From Jeotgalibaca dankookensis (GTDB lineage Bacteria > Bacillota > Bacilli > Lactobacillales > Aerococcaceae): a DNA stretch of 64,000 nt. This document shows positions 44,176 to 56,580 of the stretch, one piece after another. Made by a program: the position numbers and the translations under genes. Every line of letters begins with the position of its first letter. Position 1 is the stretch's first letter. Where the stretch lies: positions 1,054,001-1,118,000 of the forward strand of contig NZ_CP019728.1 of the NCBI RefSeq assembly GCF_002005405.1, written 5' to 3'. The notes beneath the pieces were generated by a model that searched no databases, was not told the DNA's origin, and saw only the letters and a program-made list of their open reading frames with translations.

Positions 44176-45366
44176 TTATTTATCAGAAATTGAAGCTACA
44201 CCTGGTAAGGTTTTACCTTCTAGATACTCTAGAGATGCACCACCACCGGTAGAAATATGAGTAAAGTCATCTGCATAGCCTAGTTGCATTGCTGCTGCTG
44301 CTGAATCGCCACCACCGATAACTGTGATTGCATCGTCAAGTTTCGCGATTGCTTCGCAAACACCAATTGTTCCTTTAGCAAAGTTTTCAAGTTCAAAAAC
44401 GCCCATTGGTCCGTTCCAGACAACTGTTTTTGCACCTTCTAGCTCTTTAGCAAAAAGTTCAACTGTTTTTGGTCCAATATCTAACGCTTCCATATCAGCT
44501 GGAATATCATCTATAGACACAACGCCTTCTAATCCTTCATTACTGAATGATGACGCAATGGTTGCATCTACTGGTAAGATCAACTTATCGCCAGCACGCG
44601 CCATTAAGTCTTTAGCAAGATCAATTTTGTCTTCTTCGAGAAGTGAATGACCAATTTCTTTTCCTTGGGCTTTCAAGAATGTATAAGCCATTCCGCCACC
44701 GATAATGATTTTATCTGCTTTTTCAAGTAGATTCTCGATAACACCAATTTTGTCACTTACCTTTGCGCCACCTAAGATTGCTACAAATGGACGCGCTGGT
44801 TCGTCAACTGCTCCACCGATGAATTTGATCTCTTTGTCCATCAAGAAGCCTGCTGCTGTTTCTAAGTTTGATGAAATTCCTACGTTAGAAGCATGCTCAC
44901 GGTGAGCTGTACCAAATGCATCATTCACAAACAAATCACCGAGACTAGCCCAATACTTACCGAGTTCTGGATCATTTTTACTTTCTTTTTTGCCATCAAT
45001 ATCTTCAAAACGCGTATTTTCAAATACTAATACATCGCCTTTTTCCATAGAATCGATAGCAGATTCAAGTTCTTCACCGCGTGTTTCGGCTACAAACTTC
45101 ACTTCTTTATTTAATAGTTCACCCAAACGTGTTGCAACAGGACGAAGGCTCAAAGAAGCCTTGTCTGCTTCTGTTTTAACTTTACCTAAGTGTGAAAACA
45201 GAATAACTTTGGCATTATTCTCAATTAAATATTCGATAGTTGGTAAGGCTTGAACGATACGGTTATCATTCGTGATCGCTCCGTCTTTCATTGGTACATT
45301 AAAATCCGCACGAAGGAGTACTTTTTTTCCTGAAACATCTAAGTCTGTAACTACTTTCTTTGTCAT
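44176..45366 (-). CDS. pgk: Phosphoglycerate kinase
   Basis: 396 residues from ATG 45366 (GGAGG 6-7 nt before; the frame opens 6 codons earlier with no ribosome site). [15 protein letters not shown] is the family signature. [31 protein letters not shown] and [10 protein letters not shown] form the nucleotide site. Makes ATP from 1,3-bisphosphoglycerate. First gene after the terminator that follows gap. Confidence 0.97.
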   Translation of the reverse strand: MTKKVVTDLDVSGKKVLLRADFNVPMKDGAITNDNRIVQALPTIEYLIENNAKVILFSHLGKVKTEADKASLSLRPVATRLGELLNKEVKFVAETRGEELESAIDSMEKGDVLVFENTRFEDIDGKKESKNDPELGKYWASLGDLFVNDAFGTAHREHASNVGISSNLETAAGFLMDKEIKFIGGAVDEPARPFVAILGGAKVSDKIGVIENLLEKADKIIIGGGMAYTFLKAQGKEIGHSLLEEDKIDLAKDLMARAGDKLILPVDATIASSFSNEGLEGVVSIDDIPADMEALDIGPKTVELFAKELEGAKTVVWNGPMGVFELENFAKGTIGVCEAIAKLDDAITVIGGGDSAAAAMQLGYADDFTHISTGGGASLEYLEGKTLPGVASISDK

Positions 45367-45390
45367 ATGAGAACCTCCACTCAAATTTAT

Positions 45391-45421
45391 AAAAAAAAGC
45401 AGGAAGCGCGTCGCTTCCCGC
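45391..45421 (-). terminator. Terminator between gap and pgk
   Basis: GCGGGAAGCG pairs with CGCTTCCTGC, then eight T on the minus strand. It lets cggR-gap be more expressed than the later genes, or only partly stops transcription; pgk has no clear promoter in the short gap. Confidence 0.93.
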
Positions 45422-45444
45422 CTATTTTACGAGTACATTCAAAA

Positions 45445-46437
45445 TTATTTTGCAGCCATATAAGCTAGTGTACTTACCATGTTTGCAACGAAACCATACT
45501 CGTTGTCATACCATGCTACAGTTTTAACCAATTGGCCATTTTCACCTTCGATGATTTTTGTTTGTGTTGCATCGAAGATAGAACCAGCTGGAACACCAAT
45601 AACGTCAGAAGATACAATTTCATCTGTTTCATATAGGAATGCATCAGATGAAGCTTCTTTCATTGCTGCATTGATTTCTTCAACAGAAGTTTCTTTTGAA
45701 AGTACTGTATAAAGTTCAACCATTGAACCAGTAATAACTGGAATACGTACAGCAGTTCCATCAATTTTACCGTTCAATTCTGGAATTACTTTGCCTACTG
45801 CTTTAGCTGCACCAGTTGATGCTGGAATAGCATTTGCTGCACCAGCACGGTTTTTACGTCCGCCTGGAGAGTCTTGTAGAGCTTGAGTTGCAGTGTATGC
45901 ATGAATTGTAGACATCAGTGCACTTTCAATTCCAAATTTGTTGTTTAATGTGTTAGCAAGAGGTGCTAAACAGTTTGTTGTACATGATGCTGCAGAAACA
46001 ATTTTATCTTCTGCTGAAATTTCTTCATGGTTAACACCATAAACGATTGTTTTTAGATCGCCTGAAGCTGGTGCAGAGATAAGAACGCGTTTTGCGCCTG
46101 CATCAAGGTGCGCTTGTGATTTTTCTTCACTAACGTAGAATCCTGTACATTCTAGGACAATATCAATTCCAAGGTCTCCCCATGGTAATTTGCTCGCATC
46201 TTTTTCTTCGTAAGATTTGATTGTTTTACCATCTACAACTAGGTCGTCACCTTCAACTGATATAGAGTATGGGAAACGTCCTTGTGCTGTATCATATTTT
46301 AGTAGATAAGCTAAGTCTTCGTTACTTGTTAAGTCGTTAATTGCTACAACTTCCATACCTGTATTTGATTCTAGAATACGACGAAGTGCTAAACGTCCAA
46401 TACGTCCGAAACCATTAATCGCTACTTTTACTGTCAT
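45445..46437 (-). CDS. gap: Glyceraldehyde-3-phosphate dehydrogenase
   Basis: 330 residues. [15 protein letters not shown] binds [17 protein letters not shown] holds the catalytic Cys, and [18 protein letters not shown] follows. [16 protein letters not shown] is usual for glycolytic GapA. 45 bp after cggR. GGAGG precedes the ATG. Confidence 0.97.
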   Translation of the reverse strand: MTVKVAINGFGRIGRLALRRILESNTGMEVVAINDLTSNEDLAYLLKYDTAQGRFPYSISVEGDDLVVDGKTIKSYEEKDASKLPWGDLGIDIVLECTGFYVSEEKSQAHLDAGAKRVLISAPASGDLKTIVYGVNHEEISAEDKIVSAASCTTNCLAPLANTLNNKFGIESALMSTIHAYTATQALQDSPGGRKNRAGAANAIPASTGAAKAVGKVIPELNGKIDGTAVRIPVITGSMVELYTVLSKETSVEEINAAMKEASSDAFLYETDEIVSSDVIGVPAGSIFDATQTKIIEGENGQLVKTVAWYDNEYGFVANMVSTLAYMAAK

Positions 46438-46482
46438 GTTTAAAAAATCCTCCTTCAGGATAATTAATTTATTTTAAAGGGT

Positions 46483-47511
46483 TTACCCTTTTAAAATCAA
46501 GTTAGCTGCACCTTCATCTGTCACTAACCATGTATGATCAGGTGCAATGTGTGAAAAAGCTTTAATTGCGTTACTTTTTGAACTTCCCCCTGCGATAGCT
46601 ATGGCATAAGGGATTCGAGCAACGTCTTCAATTTGCAAGCCAAATCGTGATAATCGATGGACAATTTTACCTTGTTTATCAAAATAGCATCCGAACGCTT
46701 CACCAACTGCTTGCTTGGCAATCAATTCATTCTTTAAATCATCTGCCAGTTTTCTTCGTTCCATCATAATCTTAGCATTTCCGACACTATATAACAAACA
46801 ATTCGCTTGCTTCATCATATCTAAAGTATGACGAATAGTCGGTTCGTCTTTAAGAAGATTAAGAACTGCTTCACTCAAATTATCGGGTACAAACAAAGCG
46901 GTATTAGCGCCGCCCGTTTTCTGAGCCATCAAATCACTAATGGAGTTAGCTTGGATAGACATTAAGTCTCCTAACCCTCCCCTAGCTGGAACAAAGGTAA
47001 AGTGCCTGTTATCAGAAAGTTCAAAGGTCATATTCTCAGCCATTGCGGCTAAAGAACTTCCTCCCGTTACTGCGACAACAAACTCACCTTCCGGCAAGAG
47101 TTCATTAAACATCCGAGCCGCTTGGATTCCTAATTCGTTTAAAACGGATAAAGATAAATCGCTATCACCCGGTACAATACGACAGAATTGGATATTTAAC
47201 TTCTTAGCAAGCGTCTCTTCTTTTAAATCCATCTTCATTAATCTTTCTAGAATACCTTCCATTTGATTAAAGACTTGTTTGCCTTTTGATGTCAACGACA
47301 TGCCGGATTTAGAGCTGAATAACAAACCCTGACTTCTCAAGAAGCTTGTTTCAGTTCGAAGCGTTCGTTCTGAAAGGTTCATTACTTCCGACAGCGCACG
47401 TCTACCAATTGGTTGGTGTAAAGAGATAACTTCCAAAATACGATAGCGGCTATTTAAAACAGCTAGCATGTCTGGAATAATATTTTGTAGAACAGAAATG
47501 GTATCTTTCAT
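46483..47511 (-). CDS. cggR: Central glycolytic genes regulator CggR
   Basis: About 342 residues from ATG 47511 (TGAGGA 6 nt before). N-terminal helix-turn-helix (GRRALSEVMNLSERTLRTET) and a SorC-type sugar-phosphate domain (FVVAVTGGSSLAAMAENM; YAIAIAGGSSKSNAIKAF). In B. subtilis CggR represses gap and the genes after it until fructose 1,6-bisphosphate binds. The same order here suggests the same role. Confidence 0.95.
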   Translation of the reverse strand: MKDTISVLQNIIPDMLAVLNSRYRILEVISLHQPIGRRALSEVMNLSERTLRTETSFLRSQGLLFSSKSGMSLTSKGKQVFNQMEGILERLMKMDLKEETLAKKLNIQFCRIVPGDSDLSLSVLNELGIQAARMFNELLPEGEFVVAVTGGSSLAAMAENMTFELSDNRHFTFVPARGGLGDLMSIQANSISDLMAQKTGGANTALFVPDNLSEAVLNLLKDEPTIRHTLDMMKQANCLLYSVGNAKIMMERRKLADDLKNELIAKQAVGEAFGCYFDKQGKIVHRLSRFGLQIEDVARIPYAIAIAGGSSKSNAIKAFSHIAPDHTWLVTDEGAANLILKG

Positions 47512-47646
47512 AATCAATCCTCAATTCTAGGTGTAGGTCCATAAATGGCCAACCAACCATAAAAGATTCGACTATCGTATAGCTTTTAAAACTATTCACT
47601 CAATAAAAAGTAAAATAGTAATATATGCCTTTGCCCTACTACAGAC

Positions 47647-47675
47647 ATTGTACCAACATAAGAAAAAATTTACAA
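47647..47675 (-). promoter_or_regulatory. cggR-gap promoter
   Basis: TTGTAA (47670-47675), 17 bp, TACAAT (47647-47652) on the minus strand, about 136 bp before the cggR ATG. A sigma-A-type promoter. GTAGTAGGGCAAAGG just downstream may be part of the CggR operator. Confidence 0.75.
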
Positions 47676-47792
47676 CTATTTTAGCACTTTTTTCTAAAAA
47701 TCATTGCAAAACGTAGTAGGTCTTATAATGTCCCACATAACAAAGTTTAGCGCAGAAGGTTGTGAAGCGCTTTCAATTTAATCTTAAATAAA

Positions 47793-47822
47793 AGAGGTCA
47801 GCCTATTAAAGGTTAACCTCTC
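47793..47822 (-). terminator. Terminator after clpP
   Basis: AGAGGTCAGCCT pairs, with mismatches, with AGGTTAACCTCT; T-rich after it on the minus strand. Confidence 0.7.
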
Positions 47823-47838
47823 TTGTGAAAATATTTTA

Positions 47839-48432
47839 TTAATGTAAATTTTTAGAACTTTCCATCACTTTATCAACAATACCGTATTCTTTGGCTTGTT
47901 GCGCAGTCATATAGTTATCACGATCTGTGTCTCTTTCAATAACTTCTAGCGGTTGACCTGTTCGTTCAGCTAAAATTTTATTGAGACGTTCACGTGTGGC
48001 TAAAATATGACGAGCAGCAATTTCAATTTCAGTCGCTTGTCCTTGTGCTCCACCTAACGGTTGGTGAATCATAATTTCAGCGTTTGGTAATGCAAAGCGT
48101 TTGCCTTTAGTTCCTGCTGTAAGCAAGAAGCTACCCATTGACGCTGCCATCCCCATTGCAATTGTTTGGACATCAGCTTTAACAAAGTTCATGGTGTCGT
48201 AGATTGCTAGTCCTGCAGAAACAGATCCGCCTGGAGAATTGATATAAATATAAATATCTTTTTCTGGATCTTGTGCATCTAGAAATAAGAGTTGTGCAAT
48301 AACTGAGTTTGCCACATTATCGTCAATAGGACCACTCAGCATAATAATACGGTCTTTTAATAAACGTGAATAAATATCATAAGCACGTTCGCCACGAGAT
48401 GATTGTTCAATTACTGTAGGTATTAGATTCAT
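47839..48432 (-). CDS. clpP: ATP-dependent Clp protease proteolytic subunit
   Basis: 197 residues. [11 protein letters not shown] (Ser), [15 protein letters not shown] (His), and the Asp in [10 protein letters not shown] form the triad. Single clpP with a CtsR site and sigma-A promoter upstream. AGGAGG precedes the ATG. Works with ClpX/ClpC. Confidence 0.97.
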   Translation of the reverse strand: MNLIPTVIEQSSRGERAYDIYSRLLKDRIIMLSGPIDDNVANSVIAQLLFLDAQDPEKDIYIYINSPGGSVSAGLAIYDTMNFVKADVQTIAMGMAASMGSFLLTAGTKGKRFALPNAEIMIHQPLGGAQGQATEIEIAARHILATRERLNKILAERTGQPLEVIERDTDRDNYMTAQQAKEYGIVDKVMESSKNLH

Positions 48433-48475
48433 TTAAGTTCCTCCTGAATTTAAAATAATTTACTTTACAAAATAA

Positions 48476-48505
48476 ATTGTACCCCATTGGTCAATAAAGG
48501 TCAAT
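48476..48505 (-). promoter_or_regulatory. clpP promoter with CtsR box
   Basis: TTGACC (48499-48504), 17 bp, TACAAT (48476-48481) on the minus strand. The direct repeat GGTCAAT-AAA-GGTCAAT (48489-48505, plus strand) fits the CtsR heptad repeat GGTCAAA-N3-GGTCAAA and covers the -35. clpP is thus likely repressed by CtsR until heat or protein stress. Confidence 0.88.
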
Positions 48506-48551
48506 GATAATGCTTAGAATGTGTTTACCAATTCTTTATAGCAATCTGGAT

Positions 48552-48587
48552 AAAAACCCCCGCTCTAGTAGATTAGAACGAGGGTTT
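48552..48587 (-). terminator. Terminator after tRNA-Arg
   Basis: AAACCCTCGTTCTA pairs with TAGAGCGGGGGTTT, then TTTT on the minus strand, 15 bp after the tRNA. Confidence 0.88.
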
Positions 48588-48601
48588 AACTCTGCTTATA
48601 A

Positions 48602-48673
48602 CGTCGCCTGAGGGAATCGAACCCCCATTGTAAGAACCGGAATCTTACGTGATATCCATTACACTAAGGCGAC
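48602..48673 (-). tRNA. tRNA-Arg (CCG)
   Basis: 72 nt. Acceptor GTCGCCT pairs with AGGCGAC, discriminator G. The anticodon stem TAAGA/TCTTA encloses TTCCGGT, so the anticodon is CCG (reads CGG). T arm GGGGGTTCGATTCCCTC is clear. CCA not encoded. Alone between clpP and murA. Confidence 0.95.
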
Positions 48674-48773
48674 AAGAGTACTGCTATTATACCACTAAAC
48701 TATAGGTGGGAGCAATACTTTTATTCATCTACTTCTTTTTAAAGTCTAATTAAATAAGAATTCCACTCAACTG

Positions 48774-48956
48774 CTACTGACTGATGTAATCGGTAATATG
48801 GTGCCACGTTTCAGGCTTGAAAATGTCAAACGTACTCTGTCCACCTACCACACCATAACCAATCATTAAGCCGACAGCAAACAGAACGACTGCTAGTACT
48901 ATAAATAATGCAATCCAAAAGAGTGCTCTAAATATAGGTTTCGAGTTGAATTTCAT
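48774..48956 (-). CDS. Small EpuA-like membrane protein (annotated elsewhere as RNA polymerase subunit beta)
   Basis: 60 residues with one membrane segment (ALFWIALFIVLAVVLFAVGLMIGYG) and a tail FDIFKPETWHHITDYI. Matches the small protein after murA in many Lactobacillales, sometimes called EpuA or short RNA polymerase beta. No catalytic residues. 59 bp after murA. Confidence 0.8.
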   Translation of the reverse strand: MKFNSKPIFRALFWIALFIVLAVVLFAVGLMIGYGVVGGQSTFDIFKPETWHHITDYISQ

Positions 48957-49015
48957 AGGAAACGTCCTTTACGATTAATTTATTTGAAAATATCTTTATG
49001 GTCGTAACTATTCGT

Positions 49016-50326
49016 TTATACGAATAAAGCATCTAACTCTTTAGCAGAGAGAGCTTTCTCGGAATCTTCGTTGATACGCTCAACGTCGGCTCCTAAATTA
49101 CGAAGCTTTTTATCAAACTCATAATAACCACGATCCAAATGTTCTAAAGCAGTTACACGGGTATAGCCTTCTGAGACAAGACCTGCAATAATTAAAGCTG
49201 CAGCGGCACGTAAATCTGTTGCTGCTACTTCTGCTCCTTGAAGTTCAGAGTTTCCATAGAGTAAAACTGTTTGACCATCGATTTTAAAGTTGGCATTCAT
49301 ACGACGCATTTCTTCTAAATGCATAAACCGATTTTCAAAAACTGTTTCAGTCATGGTGCTAGTTCCTTGAGAAACAAGTTGTGCAATTGTCATTTGTGCT
49401 TGCATATCAGTAGGGAAACCTGGATGTGGCATCGTTTTAACGTCTGTGGCTTTTAGTTGTTCTGGACCGATAATCCGCAAACCATTTGCTTCTTCTTCGA
49501 TACGAACGCCCATCTCTTTTAGTTTAGAAATAAGTGGTTTGTTGTGTTCAGAAATAGCATCTTCAATTAATATATTACCATTGGTTACAGCAGCTGCAAC
49601 CATAAATGTTCCCGTTTCAATCCGATCAGGAATGATTGAATGCGTTGTTCCTACCATTTCTTCTACGCCTTCGATACGAATCGTTTCTGTACCGGCACCA
49701 TAAACTTTAGCACCCATATCATTTAGGAATCTTGCTAAGTCCACAATTTCTGGTTCACGTGCAACGTTTTCTAAAATGGTTGTTCCTTCGGCTTGCACCG
49801 CACCCATCATCAAGTTTTGTGTTGCGCCAACGCTTGGGAAGTCGAGGTAAATGCGTGCACCCTTTAGTTTATCAGCATATGCTTCAACAAAGCCATTTTC
49901 AATTTTTATGGTTGCTCCCATTGCTTCAAAACCTTTTAGGTGAAGGTCTATTGGACGTGTTCCAATCGCACATCCTCCAGGTAAAGCTACTTTTGCTTTA
50001 CCTAACCGAGCTAGTAAAGGACCCATAACTACAATCGAGGCACGCATTTTACTAACATACTCGAATGGGGTTTCCCAGCTAACATCTCCAGTTGCATCTG
50101 CTACAAAGACATTACTTGCTTCATCAAACTCTACATCAATATTAATATTATTTAGTACGTTTTTAATAGTATAAACATCTGATAATACCGGTACATTTTT
50201 AAGAACCGTTCTACCTTTAGATGCTAGGATTGTTGCAGCAACGATAGGCAATACAGCATTTTTGGCACCTTCTGCTTTTACTGTTCCTACGAGTCGGTTG
50301 CCACCTCTAACAATCATTTTTTCCAT
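49016..50326 (-). CDS. murA: UDP-N-acetylglucosamine 1-carboxyvinyltransferase
   Basis: 436 residues. [20 protein letters not shown] (Lys), [20 protein letters not shown] (Cys that reacts with PEP and fosfomycin), [23 protein letters not shown]. First step of peptidoglycan synthesis. GGAGG before the ATG. It is next to DUF1146 and the atp genes, as with murAA in B. subtilis. Confidence 0.97.
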   Translation of the reverse strand: MEKMIVRGGNRLVGTVKAEGAKNAVLPIVAATILASKGRTVLKNVPVLSDVYTIKNVLNNINIDVEFDEASNVFVADATGDVSWETPFEYVSKMRASIVVMGPLLARLGKAKVALPGGCAIGTRPIDLHLKGFEAMGATIKIENGFVEAYADKLKGARIYLDFPSVGATQNLMMGAVQAEGTTILENVAREPEIVDLARFLNDMGAKVYGAGTETIRIEGVEEMVGTTHSIIPDRIETGTFMVAAAVTNGNILIEDAISEHNKPLISKLKEMGVRIEEEANGLRIIGPEQLKATDVKTMPHPGFPTDMQAQMTIAQLVSQGTSTMTETVFENRFMHLEEMRRMNANFKIDGQTVLLYGNSELQGAEVAATDLRAAAALIIAGLVSEGYTRVTALEHLDRGYYEFDKKLRNLGADVERINEDSEKALSAKELDALFV

Positions 50327-50418
50327 TATGTTATCCCTCCGAAATTGTTTTACCTGTGAGTCTAAGCGATTTTCATTTAATTAGCCATTTAAAGTTTACC
50401 TTTGTTCATATCTTTTTT

Positions 50419-50655
50419 TTAATTGGCGAATAGGAACGCTAAACTTCGGGATAGTGACGTAAATTCTAAAAAAAATGAACTTACATTGTATCCTAAAGCA
50501 ATTGCTGTGAAAAAATAAAGCAATCTTGCTTGTGGAATTTTATTTTTCCTTATCCACATCTCAATTCGCGTTGCTCGCAATGCCCAAAAAGACAAAAAAA
50601 TAAATACCATGTGGGAGATAATTTCTAGTATACCGAGTGAAAGTAGTATGTTCAT
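50419..50655 (-). CDS. DUF1146 (YwzB-like) membrane protein
   Basis: 78 residues, two membrane segments (LGILEIISHMVFIFLSFWAL; LLYFFTAIALGYNVSSFFL) with RIEMWIRKNKIPQARLL between. This is the DUF1146/YwzB pattern, usually between atpC and murA as here. Function unknown. AGGAGG precedes the ATG. Confidence 0.88.
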   Translation of the reverse strand: MNILLSLGILEIISHMVFIFLSFWALRATRIEMWIRKNKIPQARLLYFFTAIALGYNVSSFFLEFTSLSRSLAFLFAN

Positions 50656-50820
50656 CTTTCAAACCTCCTCATAGTCTTAGCCCATACTACCATAAAACCG
50701 AACAAATAAAAATAAGAAACTCTTTAATATCAGTATAAAGGTGTTTTATTCCATTAAAAAACTTAACTATAAAATTTTAAGTAAGTGTTTTCAAGCTACT
50801 AATCACTAGTTTCCTATTAA

Positions 50821-50864
50821 AAAAAATTAGAAGAAATCAACGAATTGATTTCTTCTAATTTTTT
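50821..50864. terminator. Terminator originally after atpC, now beyond the IS30 element
   Basis: AATTAGAAGAAATCAA pairs perfectly with TTGATTTCTTCTAATT, with A and T runs on both sides, so it works in both directions. Only 10 bp from the left end of the IS30 element, which now separates it from atpC. Confidence 0.93.
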
Positions 50865-50874
50865 ATTTTTTGAT

Positions 50875-51928
50875 TTGTCAATTTAAGCTAGACAAAGTAG
50901 ATTCATTTATGTAACTCAAAAATACTTCCAGCGGCGTCTGGTATGCCAAGGATTTTCGTGGGATATTATTTCGCTTGTTCGCAACCGATGAGACAAATGT
51001 TTGGTCCACTTGATTGAAGTCCATTTCTTTTGGCAACCCATCTTTTCGCAGCAATCCGTTGGAGTTTTCATTTAATGCGCGCTGTGATGGCGTTCCAGGA
51101 TCGGCAAAATAGATGGCGATATCATGTTGGTTGCTTAGGTTTTTCCAATTGGAGAATTCTTTTCCACAATCAAAGGTGATGGACTTAAATAGATGTCTAG
51201 GAATCGATTCAAACCACTGATTCAGTGTATTCTCGATATCGTTTGCCTTTCGCCCATGGGGCTTCAAGGTGATAATGACTTTGGAAAGTCGTTCTACCAA
51301 GGTGATGACGGCACTTTTGTGATGGACACCAACAATAGTATCACCTTCGATATGACCAAATTCTTCCTTGAATACCGGATAATCCTTTTCCCTTTCAACG
51401 ATATTCCTCTTGAAAGCCTGTTTTCCCCGACGTTCTTGATGGCCGTTTGGTTTCCGCTTTCCCTTCATGGGTAAAGTTGTTTCATCGAATATCTTTTCTT
51501 TGAAGCGACGATAGAGCGTCCGCATGGAACATGCGATTGGCATTTCTTGGCGACCAATGATGACATCTGGCGTCCATCCCTGTGCAATTTTTTTATTGAT
51601 GTACACTTGTTGTTCCTCGGGCAGGATTATCTTGTGCCGTCCACAACGCGCCTTGTTTTTCTTATATTGTCGGTAATAATCCAAGGCCGTATGGCCTTTC
51701 TTCAGGAAGTTGATGACGTTGTAGATGGTCATTCTAGAACGTTTTAACTGAGCCGATATTTTTGTTACAGCGATATTTTGGTGGTAGTAAGCCTCTATCA
51801 TCACTAGTTCATCCATGGTAAGATGGGTGTAGGTCATTCGTGATCACTCCTTTGTATTCTTTGGTAGGAATTACAATTTGAGTGTACCACGAATGGCTTA
51901 TTTATTTGTCTAGCTTAATTTTACAATC
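50875..51928. mobile_element. IS30-family insertion sequence
   Basis: About 1054 bp with imperfect inverted ends TTGTCAATTTAAGCTAGAC (left) and, reversed, TTGTAAAATTAAGCTAGAC (right). One transposase gene, whose stop lies inside the left repeat. The right end is 8 bp from the atpC stop. I see no convincing target duplication. Confidence 0.88.
50878..51837 (-). CDS. IS30-family transposase
   Basis: 319 residues. N-terminal helix-turn-helix (VTKISAQLKRSRMTIYNVI), then the DDE domain: GHIEGDTIVGV (Asp), ITFDCGKEFSNW (Asp), and ALNENSNGLLRKDGLPK (Glu), with RNNIPRKSLAYQTPLEVF at the end, the IS30 hallmark. GGAG before the ATG. No break, so it may be active. Confidence 0.95.
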   Translation of the reverse strand: MTYTHLTMDELVMIEAYYHQNIAVTKISAQLKRSRMTIYNVINFLKKGHTALDYYRQYKKNKARCGRHKIILPEEQQVYINKKIAQGWTPDVIIGRQEMPIACSMRTLYRRFKEKIFDETTLPMKGKRKPNGHQERRGKQAFKRNIVEREKDYPVFKEEFGHIEGDTIVGVHHKSAVITLVERLSKVIITLKPHGRKANDIENTLNQWFESIPRHLFKSITFDCGKEFSNWKNLSNQHDIAIYFADPGTPSQRALNENSNGLLRKDGLPKEMDFNQVDQTFVSSVANKRNNIPRKSLAYQTPLEVFLSYINESTLSSLN

Positions 51929-51935
51929 GGCGTTT

Positions 51936-52358
51936 TTAATACTTTTTATTATAGACTCCAATACGGTTAATCGCTTTTGCAAGCGACGCACGGGCACGTT
52001 GGAATTCTTTAGTATTTTGTGTTTCACGTATTTCAGCTAAGGCGTCTTCAGCCTCGCGTTTAGCTACTTCTGCTCGGTCTAAATCAATATCCCGTGATCG
52101 TTCAGCGGTATTCGCAATAATGTTCACTTGATTATCACGCACTTCCATAATACCACCACCGACAGCAATATAATTTTTATCATATCCCTCTGTCAAACGC
52201 GTCACTACCAGCTCACTAATTGCTAGCGGAACAATGATTGGTGTGTGGTTGGCTAAAATGGTAATACCGCCATCAGGTGTTCGAGCATCAACTGCTTTCG
52301 CGCGATGTTCAAAAACAGTTCCATCCGGTGTGATAACTGATACGTGTAGTTCAGCCAT
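51936..52358 (-). CDS. atpC: ATP synthase epsilon subunit
   Basis: 140 residues. LHVSVITPDGTVFEHRAKAVDA, TPDGGITILANHTPIIVPL, and a C-terminal helical hairpin (DLDRAEVAKREAEDAL). Central-stalk subunit that can inhibit ATP hydrolysis. Last gene of the atp operon, 4 bp after atpD. The IS30 element starts 8 bp beyond its stop. Confidence 0.97.
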   Translation of the reverse strand: MAELHVSVITPDGTVFEHRAKAVDARTPDGGITILANHTPIIVPLAISELVVTRLTEGYDKNYIAVGGGIMEVRDNQVNIIANTAERSRDIDLDRAEVAKREAEDALAEIRETQNTKEFQRARASLAKAINRIGVYNKKY

Positions 52359-52362
52359 ATCC

Positions 52363-54725
<2,363 letters not shown>

Positions 54726-54736
54726 TTCTTCACCTC

Positions 54737-56263
54737 TTAAAGACTATGTGGTATAAATCCGGATGCAAATGCTTTGATAGCCGCAAACAACTCAACTTCT
54801 ACCTCATCTGTCAATTTTTTGGTTGTAACAATTTCCTCAATGACATGCGGAACAGCGAAATGTAAATTGGTCATTAATTCTGACTCGAAACGAGGAATAT
54901 CTCTAACTGGCACAACATCTAAGAACCCTTTTGTAAGAGCGTATAAAATAATTACTTGCTCTTCCATAGGCATCACTTGGTGCAGACCTTGTTTTAATAC
55001 TTCAACTGTTCGGTGGCCACGGTTTAATCGTTGTTGAGTAGAGGCATCTAAATCGGAACCAAATTGCGTAAAGGCTTCTAACTCTCGGAAGGTTGCTAAA
55101 TCTAAACGGAGTGTTCCAGAAACCTTTTTCATGGCTTTCGTTTGTGCAGATCCACCTACACGAGATACTGATAAACCTGCGGAGATAGCCGGACGTATTC
55201 CAGAAAAGAATAATTCACTTTCTAGGAAAATTTGACCATCCGTAATAGAAATAACGTTGGTAGGAATATAAGCAGAAATATCACCCGCTTGTGTTTCCAC
55301 AATCGGAAGTGAGGTAATGGAACCTCCTCCTAAAGCATCACTCAGTTTTGCAGATCGTTCTAGTAAGCGTGAGTGTAAGTAGAAAATATCTCCTGGATAG
55401 GCTTCTCGACCAGGTGGCCGTTTGAGAAGTAAGGACATTTCGCGATAAGCTGCCGCTTGTTTAGATAAATCATCATAAACAATTAAAACATGTTTCCCTT
55501 CATGCATGAACTCTTCTGCGATTGCAGTTGCTACATAGGGTGCAATATACAGCATAGGTGCTGGGTTAGAAGCACTCGCTGATACAACAATCGTGTAATC
55601 AAGCGCTCGGTATTTCTTAAGTGTCTCGGTCATATTCCGAACTGAGGATTCTTTTTGACCAATTGCTACGTAGATACAAATAACATCTTTGCCACGTTGG
55701 TTTAAAATAGTATCCATTGCAATGGTTGTCTTTCCAGTCTTACGGTCACCAATAATCAACTCACGTTGTCCTCTACCAATTGGCACAAGCGAATCAATCG
55801 CTTTAATCCCAGTTTGTAAAGGCTCTTCTACTGGCTGTCTGTCCATAACACCTGGCGCTTCATTTTCAACTGGACGTTTTTTGGAAGTCTTAATAGGGCC
55901 TTGGCCATCAACAGGATTTCCAAGTGCATCTACTACGCGTCCAATTAAGGCATCCCCAACAGGAACTTCCATGATATGTCCGGTCCGTCTAACTGTTTCC
56001 CCCACACGAATATTAAAGTATTCACCAAATATGACAATTCCGACGTCTTTTCTTTCTAAGTTTTGGGCCATACCAATGGTCCCATCTTCAAACTCGAGCA
56101 GTTCCCCACTCATAACATTCTCTAAACCAGTCGCACGAGCAATTCCATCTCCTAGATAGGTCAGTTTTCCAATTTCCTCCATTTCTGAAGTCGATTGAAA
56201 AGAGCTGATTCTTTGCTTGATCAAAGAATGTAAATCTTCTTTGTCTAATGCCACATTCTTCAC
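54737..56263 (-). CDS. atpA: ATP synthase alpha subunit
   Basis: 508 residues. [15 protein letters not shown] is Walker A (Lys in place of the common Gln), [21 protein letters not shown], and [17 protein letters not shown]. Its N-terminus ([17 protein letters not shown]) is the part that normally binds the delta subunit, which is short here. 10 bp after atpH. Confidence 0.97.
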   Translation of the reverse strand: MKNVALDKEDLHSLIKQRISSFQSTSEMEEIGKLTYLGDGIARATGLENVMSGELLEFEDGTIGMAQNLERKDVGIVIFGEYFNIRVGETVRRTGHIMEVPVGDALIGRVVDALGNPVDGQGPIKTSKKRPVENEAPGVMDRQPVEEPLQTGIKAIDSLVPIGRGQRELIIGDRKTGKTTIAMDTILNQRGKDVICIYVAIGQKESSVRNMTETLKKYRALDYTIVVSASASNPAPMLYIAPYVATAIAEEFMHEGKHVLIVYDDLSKQAAAYREMSLLLKRPPGREAYPGDIFYLHSRLLERSAKLSDALGGGSITSLPIVETQAGDISAYIPTNVISITDGQIFLESELFFSGIRPAISAGLSVSRVGGSAQTKAMKKVSGTLRLDLATFRELEAFTQFGSDLDASTQQRLNRGHRTVEVLKQGLHQVMPMEEQVIILYALTKGFLDVVPVRDIPRFESELMTNLHFAVPHVIEEIVTTKKLTDEVEVELFAAIKAFASGFIPHSL

Positions 56264-56273
56264 CTCTTCAATC

Positions 56274-56579
56274 TTATTGGTCTTGTAATATATGTTTCTT
56301 CATTTGTGATAATTTATTACGTAATGTGTTGTCGTAGGAAAAATTATCTGATTCGAGGTTTACTCCGCCGAGTACAGACTCATCGACAACTTCAATAACT
56401 TCGTATTCATCCGTGTAATTTATCTTATTGAGGAAAGCTGTAACGATGCGTTCTTTTTGCTCAGGACGTAATGGAACGGCTGATGTCAACTTAATAATTT
56501 TAGACTGATTTTCAGGTTCAAGTTCATCTAAAAATTCGTCAATGTAACTATCAATAAGAGATTCTTCAATTTTGTCCAT
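56274..56579 (-). CDS. atpH: ATP synthase delta subunit, N-terminal domain missing
   Basis: About 101 residues from ATG 56579, 1 nt after the atpF stop. The usual length is 175-185. It has only the C-terminal half: [39 protein letters not shown], and [15 protein letters not shown] match the end of AtpH. The six-helix N-terminal domain that binds the tip of F1 is absent; a short acidic helix ([19 protein letters not shown]) stands in its place. atpF upstream is complete, so no frameshift explains it. A natural short form, or an old deletion. Confidence 0.85.
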   Translation of the reverse strand: MDKIEESLIDSYIDEFLDELEPENQSKIIKLTSAVPLRPEQKERIVTAFLNKINYTDEYEVIEVVDESVLGGVNLESDNFSYDNTLRNKLSQMKKHILQDQ

Positions 56580-56580
56580 A

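Larger units (their letters stand above)
47518..47838. other. 321-bp gap: cggR control region and clpP terminator
   Basis: Holds the cggR promoter (47647-47675), a candidate CggR site near 47715-47735 (GGGAC...GACC), and the clpP terminator (47793-47822). Nothing else is seen. Confidence 0.6.

Noticed and set aside
50872-51931. Target duplication of the IS30 element
   Set aside because: The 2-3 bp beside the two ends (GAT left, TCG right) do not match, so I claim none.
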